The notes under the pieces are model-generated. The model had not been told where the DNA came from and did no database searches. It saw only the letters and a program-made list of their open reading frames with translations. A stretch of DNA of 64,000 nt from Gordonia lacunae (GTDB taxonomy: Bacteria; Actinomycetota; Actinomycetes; Mycobacteriales; Mycobacteriaceae), in the NCBI RefSeq assembly GCF_002149015.1, contig NZ_NGFO01000019.1, forward strand, positions 1-64,000, in the 5' to 3' direction. Below are positions 41,762-50,841 of this stretch, piece by piece. The position numbers were made by a program, and so were the translations under genes. Each line of letters begins with the position of its first letter. Position 1 is the first letter of the stretch.

Positions 41762-42235
41762 ATGACCGACCACACGAACACCCAGCCGGTTGACGCGGGC
41801 GACTCCGGACAGGGCGGACTGTTTCAGCCCAGTGACCACTTGCGTGCGCTCGACCGACTGGTCGGGACCTGGGTGGTGACCGGCGGCGCCGAAGGCACAG
41901 TGCGGTATGAGTGGATGCCCGGCGGGCACTTCCTCATCCAGCACGTCAATCTGGAACAGTACGGGGAGACCGTCACCGGGTTCGAGGTCATCGGACATCT
42001 GCACCCGTTCGGCGAGCCCGTCGGCGAGGAGATCTCCTCACGCTTCTACGACTCGCTGGGCAACACCTTCGACTACGTCTACGAACTCGACGGAGACATC
42101 CTCACGATCTGGGCCGGAGCTCAGGGCAGCCCTGCGTACTTTCGCGGCACCTTCATCGATGGCGACCGTGAGATGACCGGCGATTGGGTGTACCCGGGCG
42201 GCGGTGGCTATACGAGCACGATGACCAGGCAGTAG
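41762..42235 (+). CDS. Small soluble protein, lipocalin-like/DUF1579-like
   Basis: 157 aa. Core segments ALDRLVGTWVVTGGAEGTVR, WMPGGHFLIQHV, SSRFYDSLGNTFDYVYELDG and GTFIDGDREMTGDWVYPGGG fit the beta-barrel of DUF1579-like proteins. No signal peptide. Function unknown. Divergent from the DUF998-YciI-ECF42 operon and probably in its regulon, since such proteins recur next to ECF42. Confidence 0.82.
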   Translation: MTDHTNTQPVDAGDSGQGGLFQPSDHLRALDRLVGTWVVTGGAEGTVRYEWMPGGHFLIQHVNLEQYGETVTGFEVIGHLHPFGEPVGEEISSRFYDSLGNTFDYVYELDGDILTIWAGAQGSPAYFRGTFIDGDREMTGDWVYPGGGGYTSTMTRQ

Positions 42236-42328
42236 CCGGCCGCCGCGACGGAGCCGTATTGTTTGAGTTCCTGACCGCGACGATCAGCGTCACGGTCTGA
42301 AGGCCGGCGTCACGTGGGGTCGACCACG

Positions 42329-42983
42329 CTACACCAGAGGTGGTGTTGCCGCGTTTATCGGAACTTCGATCACCGTGGGGCCGGGTCGATCCCACGCTTC
42401 CGCGAGTGCGCAGCGCACCTGCGCAGCTGTTGAGGCCACGAGGCCCGTAGCGCCATACCCTTGCGCCAGTAGGTGTGGTTTCAAGCCGGGCAGGTCGAGA
42501 CCCGGAACGCCAGGATTCTTCTGAAAAGTGGCGAACGCTTCGAGGATTCCATACTCGTGATTGTTGGGCACGATCACGACGAGCGGTAGCTATTGGCGGA
42601 CGGCGGTGTAGAGAGCTTGGGAAGAGAACTGCAGTGCACCGTCCCCGATGACGGCGACGACCGGACGGTTTCGGCCCATGTCACGTTCGGGCAAACGCCA
42701 CACCCACCGCAGCGGGTAGATCCCAGCCGAGGGCACCGCTGGCCATCGCGTAACAGCTGTCCGGCAGAGTGAGTTCCCATTCGGAGTGGAGGTCAGCGAT
42801 ATTCGACGGCGGCTCCTGGACGACGATTGTGTCGTCTGGCGAGGCGGAGCGCAGCACACGGAAGAGCTGTCGCGGAGTGGGTGTCTCATCGTCCGTCGGA
42901 TCAGCCGGTTGTGCCTCGGCTGACGGGTGCGGCGCTAGCCGATGCTTTTGAAGGTCGAATCGTGAGTTCCGAGCGAGTGGCAA
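42329..42983 (-). pseudogene. Broken thiamine-diphosphate decarboxylase, benzoylformate decarboxylase-like
   Basis: The C-terminal third of a ThDP enzyme can be read in pieces on the minus strand. From 42983: IVVQEPPSNIADLHSEWELT, ALGWDLPAAVGVAFA. A frameshift near 42680-42690 moves the frame to RNRPVVAVIGDGALQFSSQA (the GDG cofactor motif). A TAG at 42592-42590 interrupts it, and the same frame goes on as LPLVVIVPNNHEYGILEAFA and PGLDLPGLKPHLLAQGYGAT to 42329. The first two thirds of the gene are missing. Order and wording match benzoylformate decarboxylase. Two independent lesions and the truncation rule out function. The rest of 42984-43061 shows nothing. Confidence 0.85.
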
Positions 42984-43061
42984 CTGCCGTGCGAAGACGG
43001 GCTGTCAGTGTGAGCATCGGCGGTCAGCACCGCCTGGACGCCGATGTCGTTGCCAGACCAA

Positions 43062-44108
43062 TCACTTTGAGCCCTCGAGGTCGTCGCGGCGATCCGCTTG
43101 CCGTGATGCGCGGAATTCGATGGGGCTCAGTCCGGTCTCGGCTCGCAATCTGGCACGCAGGGTGTTTGCGGAGATGAACCCGGATTGGCGCGCGATGTCG
43201 TCGAGGGACAATTCTGTTGTGCAGGCGAGCAATTCCATTGCCTGAGCCAGACGCCGACGTTTGAGGAGCTGGGCCGGCGAGTTCTGGGCTTGGGCGAAGT
43301 GTCGGTAGAGATGGCGTCGGCTGATGTGCAACATCGACGCGATGGCGTCGGCGGAGAACATCGGATCACGATAGTGCTGTTCGATGAGCTCGATTGCGGC
43401 TTCGCGAACGCCGGGGCTTTCCCGATGCGGCCGGCGTTCGTCATAGCTGTGCAGGCCGATTGCTTCCCGGATCGTCCTGATCGCTGACAGTTCCATGTCA
43501 GGGGTCACGTCACGGCCCAGCACCGCCGCATCACAGGCGAAGCGACGCACGAATTGTGCAGTCGACCGGGATACGAGCGAGTCGGCAGCTATCGGCAGTT
43601 CAGGAGTGCGCCCGATGTCGGTTCCCAGCCCGAGCAGTCGCTTGGGGATGAGCAACATTGCCGAGTCGGCCACCGAGTCGACGACATTGACGAACGGGCT
43701 GTCGAGCGCGAGGACTACGAGTTGTCCCTCGGTATAGGTCATCTTTCGGCCATACTGCGCAATTCGTAGACTGCCCTCGAGTACGTGCGACGCCACGATC
43801 ACCAGTTCCATTGGATGGGAACGTATCTTGGCAGCAGTGAGTTCGGTGCGCCGCGGGGTATGCAACTCGCAGTGCGCCATCATCATCGACAGTTCTCGGT
43901 GATAGGTCAGGGATTCGTAGGCTTCGGGGCGCTCTGCGGTGACCGAGCTGAAAGCCGCCGAGTAGGCGGCCAGACCGGCTCGACCGACAAACCGTGTGGG
44001 TGGTGTTAGATCACTGGGATTGTTCACCCCCCATCGGGCGAACCAGTCGTTGATCACGCGCTGGTCGAGGCCTTCGGAGCCCGCGCCGCGCTTTGGTGTG
44101 CGGATCAC
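43062..44108 (-). CDS. AraC family transcriptional regulator
   Basis: 348 aa. C-terminal double HTH: HYRDPMFSADAIASMLHISR, LYRHFAQAQNSPAQLL, and SLDDIARQSGFISANTLRAR. N-terminal cupin-like domain of the AraC-binding type 2 (about residues 50-190). It overlaps the preceding AraC gene by 4 nt and is a paralogue of it. The target is probably the membrane protein/gad region next door; effector unknown. Confidence 0.9.
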   Translation of the reverse strand: MIRTPKRGAGSEGLDQRVINDWFARWGVNNPSDLTPPTRFVGRAGLAAYSAAFSSVTAERPEAYESLTYHRELSMMMAHCELHTPRRTELTAAKIRSHPMELVIVASHVLEGSLRIAQYGRKMTYTEGQLVVLALDSPFVNVVDSVADSAMLLIPKRLLGLGTDIGRTPELPIAADSLVSRSTAQFVRRFACDAAVLGRDVTPDMELSAIRTIREAIGLHSYDERRPHRESPGVREAAIELIEQHYRDPMFSADAIASMLHISRRHLYRHFAQAQNSPAQLLKRRRLAQAMELLACTTELSLDDIARQSGFISANTLRARLRAETGLSPIEFRASRQADRRDDLEGSK

Positions 44109-45139
44109 TCGCGGCCGCCGGTCGGCGCTGCGTGGTTGATCTTGCGAAATTGATTCGGTGTCATGCCGAACTGTGCGCGGAAGTGGTTGCGAAGCACTGC
44201 ACCTGAGGTGAATCCCGATGCTTCGGCAACCCGGTCAATGCTGATGGTGGAGGAAGATTCGAGTAACGTCTTGGCCCTGTCGAGTCGTCGTCGAGCGATC
44301 ATGGCGGCTGGAGATTCGGCGACGTCGGCGAACATCCGGTACAACTGTCGGCGACTGAGGTGGAGTTCGCGGGCGACGGTGTCGGTGGTGAATGCAGGAT
44401 CCCGATAGTTCTGTTCGATCAACGCCCGAGTGGCGTCTTGGATGGCGTGTGCACTGTTTGTTGATGACCGACTCGTGTTGTCCGAGAGGGTAAGCGCGCA
44501 TTTGATGACGTCGATGACGGCGAGTTCTGCTTCGGGCTCCGTGTCGGCGCCGCGGACAGCGACTTCCTGGGCGAAGTTGCGCAGGAATGCAGCGGCGGAC
44601 CGCGCCAGAGGGCTCTCCGCGACGAATGGCTCGATCCCTTGGACGCCGTCGGTGAGCAGGGCGGTCGGGATTCGCACGCCCACTGGGTCGCTCATAGCCA
44701 AAGTCGTGTGGGTGAATTCGGTGGAGGTGTCGAGGACACCGAGGAAGTCGTTTCCTCGGTAAGTTGTCGACTTGTCACCGTTGATGATCGTGCCGGACGC
44801 CGGCAACGATTGCGTCCACACGAAGGTGTGATGAGTTCCCCTCACTGCATTTTCTGTGTCGTTGCGGACAGCCACATATGGACGCCGCAGGGCCGCAAAC
44901 GCCAAGATCAACGAGAGTGACCGTGAGAACATGATTTCGGCGAAATCCTCGACACCGTGCAGACCGGACAGCTCCAGGGCCGGCCGATAATGGGCAGCGC
45001 CTGCCTGCCCTGCTCGATAGACATGGTAGGTGGGTCGCTGGCCGACTGGGGCGAAAGCACCGATACGTGCGTACCATCGCTCGACGTCGATGTCTGAGAA
45101 CAACGATGAGATGGCGTCAGGTGGCGGAGAGGGGGTCAT
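44105..45139 (-). CDS. AraC family transcriptional regulator
   Basis: 344 aa. Same build as its neighbour: N-terminal AraC-binding domain, then NYRDPAFTTDTVARELHLSR, LYRMFADVAESPAAMI and SIDRVAEASGFTSGAVLRNH. Start ATG at 45139 overlaps the stop of the membrane protein gene by 4 nt; the longer frame to 45430 is out of phase with that gene and rejected. The tandem suggests a duplication followed by divergence, possibly two effectors or a heterodimer. Confidence 0.9.
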   Translation of the reverse strand: MTPSPPPDAISSLFSDIDVERWYARIGAFAPVGQRPTYHVYRAGQAGAAHYRPALELSGLHGVEDFAEIMFSRSLSLILAFAALRRPYVAVRNDTENAVRGTHHTFVWTQSLPASGTIINGDKSTTYRGNDFLGVLDTSTEFTHTTLAMSDPVGVRIPTALLTDGVQGIEPFVAESPLARSAAAFLRNFAQEVAVRGADTEPEAELAVIDVIKCALTLSDNTSRSSTNSAHAIQDATRALIEQNYRDPAFTTDTVARELHLSRRQLYRMFADVAESPAAMIARRRLDRAKTLLESSSTISIDRVAEASGFTSGAVLRNHFRAQFGMTPNQFRKINHAAPTGGRE

Positions 45140-45801
45140 GGTGTACGTCGAGTCCAGACCGGCGCGACGATCAACGAGGCTGTCATGAAACACAGGGCGC
45201 CGATGAACGTGCCGGTGTTGGCGAGAGTGTTGTCGACACTGTTGCCGTCGGCCAGGACGTACGCGCCGACTGCGGATACGGCGAACGCCACGCAGCCGAT
45301 CCAGTTGATCTGCGTTGACCACCAGTCGACGCTGCCCGGATTCCACCAGCGGTCGGTGCGGGTGTACGCGATGACCGCGGCAAGGCCGCTGATGAGGAAA
45401 GCCACCGAGCCGGCTGCGTCGGGAAACCACACGAAGTGGTCTTCAGCGCCCGCGTTGTGGGCCAGCAGCGCTGAGGACGTGCTCACATTGAACATCACGG
45501 TGCCCGCTGACTGTGTCGAAGCTGCTAGCCACTCGGCGCGCACCATCGTGCCCGAGCCGTAGCCGACCGAGACGGTGGCGGCACCGCAGCGTAGCAGTTG
45601 GATCAGTCCCGCGGCGGTGAAGAACCAGGCGCCCATGAAGTAGCAGAGGTTCGCGGTCGACGCGCCTGCCCAGGTACCGAAACCGGGTGCAGATCCCAGC
45701 GCGAACAGGGCCGAGCCGATGACGAAGCCCCAGCACTGTTTGTTCAGTGTCGGTGTCAAAAGCGTAGTGCGCCACTGTTGTGGCTCGGCTGCGATGCTCA
45801 T
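45136..45801 (-). CDS. Integral membrane protein of unknown function
   Basis: 221 aa with about six hydrophobic segments (CWGFVIGSALFALGSAPGFG, LCYFMGAWFFTAAGLIQLL, AAGSVAFLISGLAAVIAYTR, INWIGCVAFAVSAVGAYVLA and others). Trp-rich loops (FVWFPD, RWWNPGSVDWW) resemble YrhK-type proteins, which I offer only weakly. AAGGTGAGGA precedes the ATG at 45801; an upstream frame to 45840 lacks a site. It heads an operon with both AraC genes, separated from the glutamate decarboxylase gene by a strong terminator. Confidence 0.75.
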   Translation of the reverse strand: MSIAAEPQQWRTTLLTPTLNKQCWGFVIGSALFALGSAPGFGTWAGASTANLCYFMGAWFFTAAGLIQLLRCGAATVSVGYGSGTMVRAEWLAASTQSAGTVMFNVSTSSALLAHNAGAEDHFVWFPDAAGSVAFLISGLAAVIAYTRTDRWWNPGSVDWWSTQINWIGCVAFAVSAVGAYVLADGNSVDNTLANTGTFIGALCFMTASLIVAPVWTRRTP

Positions 45802-45843
45802 GTGTTGTGCGTCCTCACCTTGGGGGCAAGCCTCGTGCACGTT

Positions 45844-45878
45844 GTCGTGCCGGGACAGTTTCGCTGTCCCGGCACGAC
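45844..45878 (-). terminator. Strong terminator after gadB
   Basis: GTCGTGCCGGGACAG (45844-45858) pairs perfectly with CTGTCCCGGCACGAC (45864-45878) around TTTCG, 6 nt past the gadB stop on the minus strand. No T-tract, but the 15-bp GC-rich stem is convincing. Confidence 0.85.
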
Positions 45879-45884
45879 GCAGTG

Positions 45885-47297
45885 TCAGTGATGGAAATGC
45901 GATCCCGCGACAGCTATGCGTGGCATCGGGGCGTCGAGACTGTCAAGGAACTCGACTTCAGCCTCGATGTCCCGGAGCAATGCTGTCGCCAGATCGTGGC
46001 TCAACCCTGCCCGGACGACGATGCGTTGCAGGGTCATTGATGCGAGGTTGTCGGCCATCGGGTATGCGGGCACGAGCCACCCCTTCATCCGGAGGCGGTC
46101 GGAGAGATCGAACAGTGTCCAACGGTCGGTGTGACCGTCCTTGAGGCGCCACGCGAAGACCGGGATGGTGTCGCCCCTGCTGACCAGCTCGAACGGGCCG
46201 ACCTCGGCGATCTTTCCGGACAGATACTGCGCGACATCCAGTGAACTCTGTTGGATCTGACGGTAGCCTTCCCGGCCGAGACGCAGGAAGTTGTAGTACT
46301 GCAACAGAACCTGCGCGCCCGGACGCGAGAAGTTGAGCGCGAGTGTGGGCATGTCACCCCCGAGGTAGCTGCAGTGGAACACCATGCTCTCCGGCAGGGA
46401 CTCGGTGTCGCGCCAGATGATCCAGCCCAGCCCGGGGTAGACCAGGCCATACTTGTGTCCGGAGGTGTTGATCGACACCACGCGCGGTACCCGGAAGTCC
46501 CACTCCAGGTCCGGTTGACAGAATGGGGCGATCATCGCCCCCGATGCGCCATCGACGTGGATCTTCACGTCCAGTCCGGTCGACGCCTGGATCTCGTCGA
46601 GCTTTTCCGAGATCTGTTTCACGGGCTCGTACAATCCGTTGTAGGTGACACCCATGATGGCCACGACCCCGATGGTGTTCTCATCGACGTACTTCTCCAG
46701 GTCGTGACCGTCGAAGACGATGTGGTCCTCGGTGACCGGAACCCACCTGGGCTCGACCTCGAAGTAGTTGAGGAACTTCTCCCAGCACACCTGGACTGCG
46801 GTGGACAGAACGAGGTTCGGAGCCTCTATTGATTTGCCCTCCGCTTTGCGGCGCGCTTGCCAATGCCGCTTGAGGGCCAGCCCACCGAGCATGGCGGCCT
46901 CTGACGATCCGATGGTCGAGGTCCCGATCGACGAGTTCACATCGGGGACGTTCCACAGGTCGGCGAGGATCTTCCAGCACCGGTCCTCGATCGCCGCTGT
47001 CTGCGGGTACTCGTCTTTGTCGATCATGTTCTTGTCATAGGTCTCGCTGTAGAGCTGACGCGCTTCGTCATCCATCCAGGTGGTGACGAAGGTAGCCAGG
47101 TTCAACCGGGCGTTGCCGTCGAGCATCGCCTCATCGTGGACGATCTGGTAGGCCGTCTCAGGAAGGCTCATCCCGTCCGGTATCTGGAACTTCGGCAGCT
47201 CAGTCGACTCCCCTGGTCTGACGAAGACCGGGTTGATCGAGAGCGAATCGGTGGCGTTGGTGGTGGTTCGAGCGTTGGAGCGGGCGGTGGTACTCAT
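45885..47297 (-). CDS. gadB: Glutamate decarboxylase
   Basis: 470 aa, the usual length. PLP Lys is K282 in INTSGHKYGLVYPG; D249 (HVDGASG) contacts the cofactor; S131-S-E-A binds the substrate side. It decarboxylates glutamate to GABA and CO2 and consumes a proton, so it protects against acid when paired with an exporter. ATG at 47297 has GAGGAGGAA 3-7 nt upstream. No GadC-type antiporter lies nearby; the next gene upstream is a YhgE/Pip membrane protein (82-nt gap). Two AraC regulators downstream are candidates for control. Confidence 0.95.
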   Translation of the reverse strand: MSTTARSNARTTTNATDSLSINPVFVRPGESTELPKFQIPDGMSLPETAYQIVHDEAMLDGNARLNLATFVTTWMDDEARQLYSETYDKNMIDKDEYPQTAAIEDRCWKILADLWNVPDVNSSIGTSTIGSSEAAMLGGLALKRHWQARRKAEGKSIEAPNLVLSTAVQVCWEKFLNYFEVEPRWVPVTEDHIVFDGHDLEKYVDENTIGVVAIMGVTYNGLYEPVKQISEKLDEIQASTGLDVKIHVDGASGAMIAPFCQPDLEWDFRVPRVVSINTSGHKYGLVYPGLGWIIWRDTESLPESMVFHCSYLGGDMPTLALNFSRPGAQVLLQYYNFLRLGREGYRQIQQSSLDVAQYLSGKIAEVGPFELVSRGDTIPVFAWRLKDGHTDRWTLFDLSDRLRMKGWLVPAYPMADNLASMTLQRIVVRAGLSHDLATALLRDIEAEVEFLDSLDAPMPRIAVAGSHFHH

Positions 47298-47379
47298 CTG
47301 TTCCTCCTCAGAAGTGGACTGGTGACGGATGTCTGCTGGGACTGTCGGCTGCACGCGGGTGGTACCGGAACACCTCTGC

Positions 47380-49344
47380 CTAGACCTCGACAGGCGGATA
47401 GAGCCGGTCCATGTTGTATTGGCGGTTGCGCCGCGCCGCCCAGGTGGAGACAGCGAGGAATACCGCGGTGAGACCGGTGACCACTGCGACAGCGATCCAC
47501 AGGCGATGATCGACGCCCCCGACGGTCAGTTGGCGTAGCCCGTTGACGGTGTATGTCATCGGGTCTACCCAGTGGATGTATTGGAATGGTTTCGTGGTGG
47601 TCGGCACGGGATAGATACCTCCGGCGGAGGTGAGCATGATCATCAGGAAAGCCAGGGTGACCACCCGGCCGACCGCGGGACCGAAGAGCGCGTTGAACAT
47701 TTGGATCATCGCCAGGAACATCGCGACCATCAACAGCATGAAACCGTAGGTGGCGATGGGGTACACCGGTCGCAGGCCGATCGCGAAGACCACGACTGCA
47801 TAGAGGATGGTTGCCTGCAACAAGCCCACCGCAAAGGTGGGGGCGAACGACGCCAAGACCACCCGGAATGAGTTGAGTCCTTGGACGATCGGGCGAGATT
47901 GCAACGGGGTGAACAGCATCCAGGCGATGATGCTGCCGACAAAGAGTGCGAGCCCGAAGAAGAACGGGGTGAAGCCGGTGCCGAAGGTCTTGGCCTCGTT
48001 GAGCGTGTCCTCCTTGAGCGCGACCGGGCGGGCCAAGGTTGCGGTCAGCTCGTCCTTCTGTCGCTGCGACCAAGCGGGTATGGCCGCGACGCCGTCGTTG
48101 ATTCCGCCCGCCAGTTGTTCGGTTCCAGCGGCGAGTTTGACCGTTCCCGCGGACAGCTGATCGGCGCCGTTGCTCAGTTCCACGAGACCGGTGCTGAGTT
48201 GGTCTGCTCCCGTGCTCAACTGTGCCGACGCCGAGCGGGCGGCGACAACGTCGTTGCGCAGACCGTCGTCGGCGAACAGGCTGAGCGCGACCCGCGTCGG
48301 GCTTTGGGGGTTCGACAGCTGCCCGGATAACACCTCTGCGTCGGTCCGCAGCTGGGTGAGCTGGTTGTTCGCTCCGGGACTCAGTCCGCCAGTGTCCAGC
48401 AGGGATTGGGCGGGAGCCATGGCATCGGCGACAGCACGCACGTTGGGGTCAGGGCTGGACCGCAGGCGGGTCACCGCGTCTGACAGCAGTCGACTGGCCT
48501 GGGACTGCCGCGACGACACCTCAGCCAGCTGATCGGCGATCGATCCACTCGTGGCGCCCACTCGAGACGCAGTCGCGGCGAGTTCTTGGGCGCTCGGTCC
48601 GGAACCCCTACCTCGGTCCAGAGCCGCGACCAAGGGGGTTGTGGCACGTTGCACAACGGTGTTGAGCTCGTCGAGAGCGCCGGCGAGCTGTTTACTGCCG
48701 TCACGTGCCGTGACGAGGTTGGTGGCGAGTTCGCCGGCGCCGGTGTTGGCGGTCTTCATACCGGCGTTCAGTTCGTTGGCACCCGCCTGGGCCTGACGTA
48801 GCTTCGGAATCATCTGGCTGACGTCGTTGAGCACGATGTCGAAGGTCTGGGCTCCGACCTGGGCTCCGACCTGATTGACGACTTGCTGGGCGGCGTCTTG
48901 CCCCATGACGGTCGACAGATAGTTGTTGGCGTCGTTGTAGGTGAAGATCAGTTCGGCCGACCGTGGAGCTCCGCTGGTCGGGGAGGCCAGGGCTTCGCTG
49001 AAGTCATCGGGCAGGGTGATCGAGAAGTAGTAGGTGCCGTTCGCAACACCTTCTTGCGCCGCTTTCGCGGAGACGGGATGGAGGTCGAGCTGTTTGGAGT
49101 CGATCAGACCCGTAACAACCTGGTCACCGGCTTTGAGCGGTTCGCCCTGTACGACCGCCCCGGTGTCGGCGTTGACGAGGGCGACGGGGATCTTGTCGAC
49201 GGCGTTGAACGGGTTCCAGAATGCCCAGAGATAGAGCGCGCCGTACATCAGTGGCATGAGGATGATGACGATCAGCGCGAGCCGGGGCATACGGCCGCGG
49301 TAGTAGCGCTTGAAGTCGCTGCCCGGCGAGAATGCGGCAAGCAT
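47380..49344 (-). CDS. YhgE/Pip domain membrane protein
   Basis: 654 aa. One N-terminal membrane helix (LALIVIILMPLMYGALYLWA), then a long extracytoplasmic part containing YYFSITLPDDFSEALASP and a coiled stretch with repeated G-A/N-D-Q-L-S units (ADQLSTGLVELSNGADQLSA), then five or so helices of ABC2-permease type. YhgE/Pip proteins include phage-infection proteins and export subunits. ATG at 49344 begins 1 nt after the stop of the degenerate ABC gene, so the two are coupled. Confidence 0.88.
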   Translation of the reverse strand: MLAAFSPGSDFKRYYRGRMPRLALIVIILMPLMYGALYLWAFWNPFNAVDKIPVALVNADTGAVVQGEPLKAGDQVVTGLIDSKQLDLHPVSAKAAQEGVANGTYYFSITLPDDFSEALASPTSGAPRSAELIFTYNDANNYLSTVMGQDAAQQVVNQVGAQVGAQTFDIVLNDVSQMIPKLRQAQAGANELNAGMKTANTGAGELATNLVTARDGSKQLAGALDELNTVVQRATTPLVAALDRGRGSGPSAQELAATASRVGATSGSIADQLAEVSSRQSQASRLLSDAVTRLRSSPDPNVRAVADAMAPAQSLLDTGGLSPGANNQLTQLRTDAEVLSGQLSNPQSPTRVALSLFADDGLRNDVVAARSASAQLSTGADQLSTGLVELSNGADQLSAGTVKLAAGTEQLAGGINDGVAAIPAWSQRQKDELTATLARPVALKEDTLNEAKTFGTGFTPFFFGLALFVGSIIAWMLFTPLQSRPIVQGLNSFRVVLASFAPTFAVGLLQATILYAVVVFAIGLRPVYPIATYGFMLLMVAMFLAMIQMFNALFGPAVGRVVTLAFLMIMLTSAGGIYPVPTTTKPFQYIHWVDPMTYTVNGLRQLTVGGVDHRLWIAVAVVTGLTAVFLAVSTWAARRNRQYNMDRLYPPVEV

Positions 49345-49345
49345 G

Positions 49346-50113
49346 TCAGATCCGATCTTCCTGGACGATTCGCGCGAACTCGTCGTCGGTGAGGTTGTCG
49401 ACTCGAAGGACTTGGCGTACGCCGAGGCCGCGGTGCACACCGTTCACATCGGCGGTTATCACCGTCTGCTCGCGGCCTAGATCCACCAGTCGCTCGAGCA
49501 GCTTGTCGGTGTTGCTTGTCCGTGTCATCCGATCGACTCCGCCGGTGACGAGCAACGGTGGTCGCTTCAGGTTCGCCATCGCGATACGCAACAGCGCCCC
49601 AGTCAATTCGGGTAGTTCTTCGACGAAGGAATCGAGATGCGGAAGGGTCAGTGGTCCGAACACCGGCCGGCACAACCGCTCCAGATCCTCTGGCGTCGAC
49701 TGCCCCACCCACCTAAACCACGGCGCTTGCCAGCGGATCTGCTCAGTTACGACGTCACGAACCCGGATGGTCTGGTCGATGCCGTCGACCTCGTCGATGT
49801 CGGCGATTGCCGCATTGGCAAAGAGTCTGCGGGCGTCGTTCGTTCGGCCGAAAGCGGTCAGCCTCCCGCTCGTAGGTGTCATCCGCCCGGCGAGGGTCAG
49901 CAACAACGCCGTGCGTCCTCGTCCCACCGAGCCTTCCAGTACGGTGACTCCGCCGGGACGGATTGCTACATCGGTCGGTCCGAAGATCGGGCCCCAGGAG
50001 GCACGGACCGCGATCTGATCGGCGACCAGCAGGAACTCATCGGTGTCGTGAGAACCGTCGACGCCCTCGATCGGCCCGGTTACCTCCGCTCCGGAATTTC
50101 CGGACGTGCGCAT
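49346..50113 (-). CDS. Degenerate ABC ATPase-like partner of YhgE/Pip
   Basis: 255 aa. Overall ABC nucleotide-binding layout, but the motifs are broken: Walker A reads G61-S-V-G-R-G-R67-T, Arg replacing the invariant Lys; the signature region reads LPELTGALLRIAMANLKRPP without LSGGQ; Walker B LLVTGGVD lacks the Asp-Glu pair. It cannot be a normal ATPase. With the coupled YhgE/Pip gene it could form a regulatory or nucleotide-sensing complex. ATG at 50113 has GAAAGGG 7 nt upstream; the alternative at 50128 has none. Confidence 0.82.
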   Translation of the reverse strand: MRTSGNSGAEVTGPIEGVDGSHDTDEFLLVADQIAVRASWGPIFGPTDVAIRPGGVTVLEGSVGRGRTALLLTLAGRMTPTSGRLTAFGRTNDARRLFANAAIADIDEVDGIDQTIRVRDVVTEQIRWQAPWFRWVGQSTPEDLERLCRPVFGPLTLPHLDSFVEELPELTGALLRIAMANLKRPPLLVTGGVDRMTRTSNTDKLLERLVDLGREQTVITADVNGVHRGLGVRQVLRVDNLTDDEFARIVQEDRI

Positions 50114-50841
50114 TGTTGACCCTTTCATCAGGCGTGCTGGTCGATACGAAATATCGCGAATAGATGGCCCACCAATTAGTTTTCCGAATTCGCCGGATCT
50201 TGATTCTCAGCGGTGCACACCGAAACTTTGCCAAGAAGAGGGAGCAACGTATTTATTGAGACGGATCACCTGGGTTGTTCCGCGTCCGTTTCAGCCAGAG
50301 GCTAGCGTCAGCGTGCGCCTTGCGGCGGCAAAATCGCGCGATCGTAGAATCGTTCGGCTTGCTCTCACTCACGGTTCAGCGCGCTTGCGATGGCCCGCCC
50401 CAAGGCGTTCACACGCACACGCACCGAGTCAGAACGCTGTAACTATTCGACTGTCGCGCAACAAGACTGCATGCTTTGGTTGACCAAGAAGTCGATGTCT
50501 CACGCGGGCGGCCTCCTGCCTGGCCGTACCGAACAGGGTGCGCAACGTCGGCGAGGACGCACCTAAACTAGGCACGGTGTCATCCATACCATGTTTCAAA
50601 AAAAGATCAAAGCGTCCGAGTGGGTCAGGGCAATTTGAGACAACGCAACATCGATCTTGTGCCGAGCGAGTCTCAATGAGCCTGTCGGCTGCTGTGTGCG
50701 TACTACGGTCCTAACCACCTGAAGTGGTTGTGGACCATGAGAGAGCGCTCCTAGGCCGATCGCGGAACCGCGAGCCTTTATGTGTCCAGGACCTTCGGCG
50801 AGTCAATACTCCTATGTCCCCGCAGAAAGTGGTGATCGACG
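50114..50841. other. 728-nt gap between divergent operons, no gene seen
   Basis: No convincing coding sequence; an open frame at 50106-50483 lacks codon bias and any recognisable motif. It should hold two divergent promoters. The clearest structure is a nested dyad at 50707-50736: GGTCC...GGACC outside and AACCAC/GTGGTT (50713-50718, 50724-50729) inside around CTGAA. A small hairpin TCGCGG/CCGCGA lies at 50760-50773. The stretch 50585-50630 is A-rich compared with its surroundings. Confidence 0.6.

Noticed and set aside
50106..50483. Possible 125-aa gene in the long gap
   Set aside because: No codon bias, no ribosome binding site, no motif, and it overlaps the start of the ABC-like gene on the other strand.
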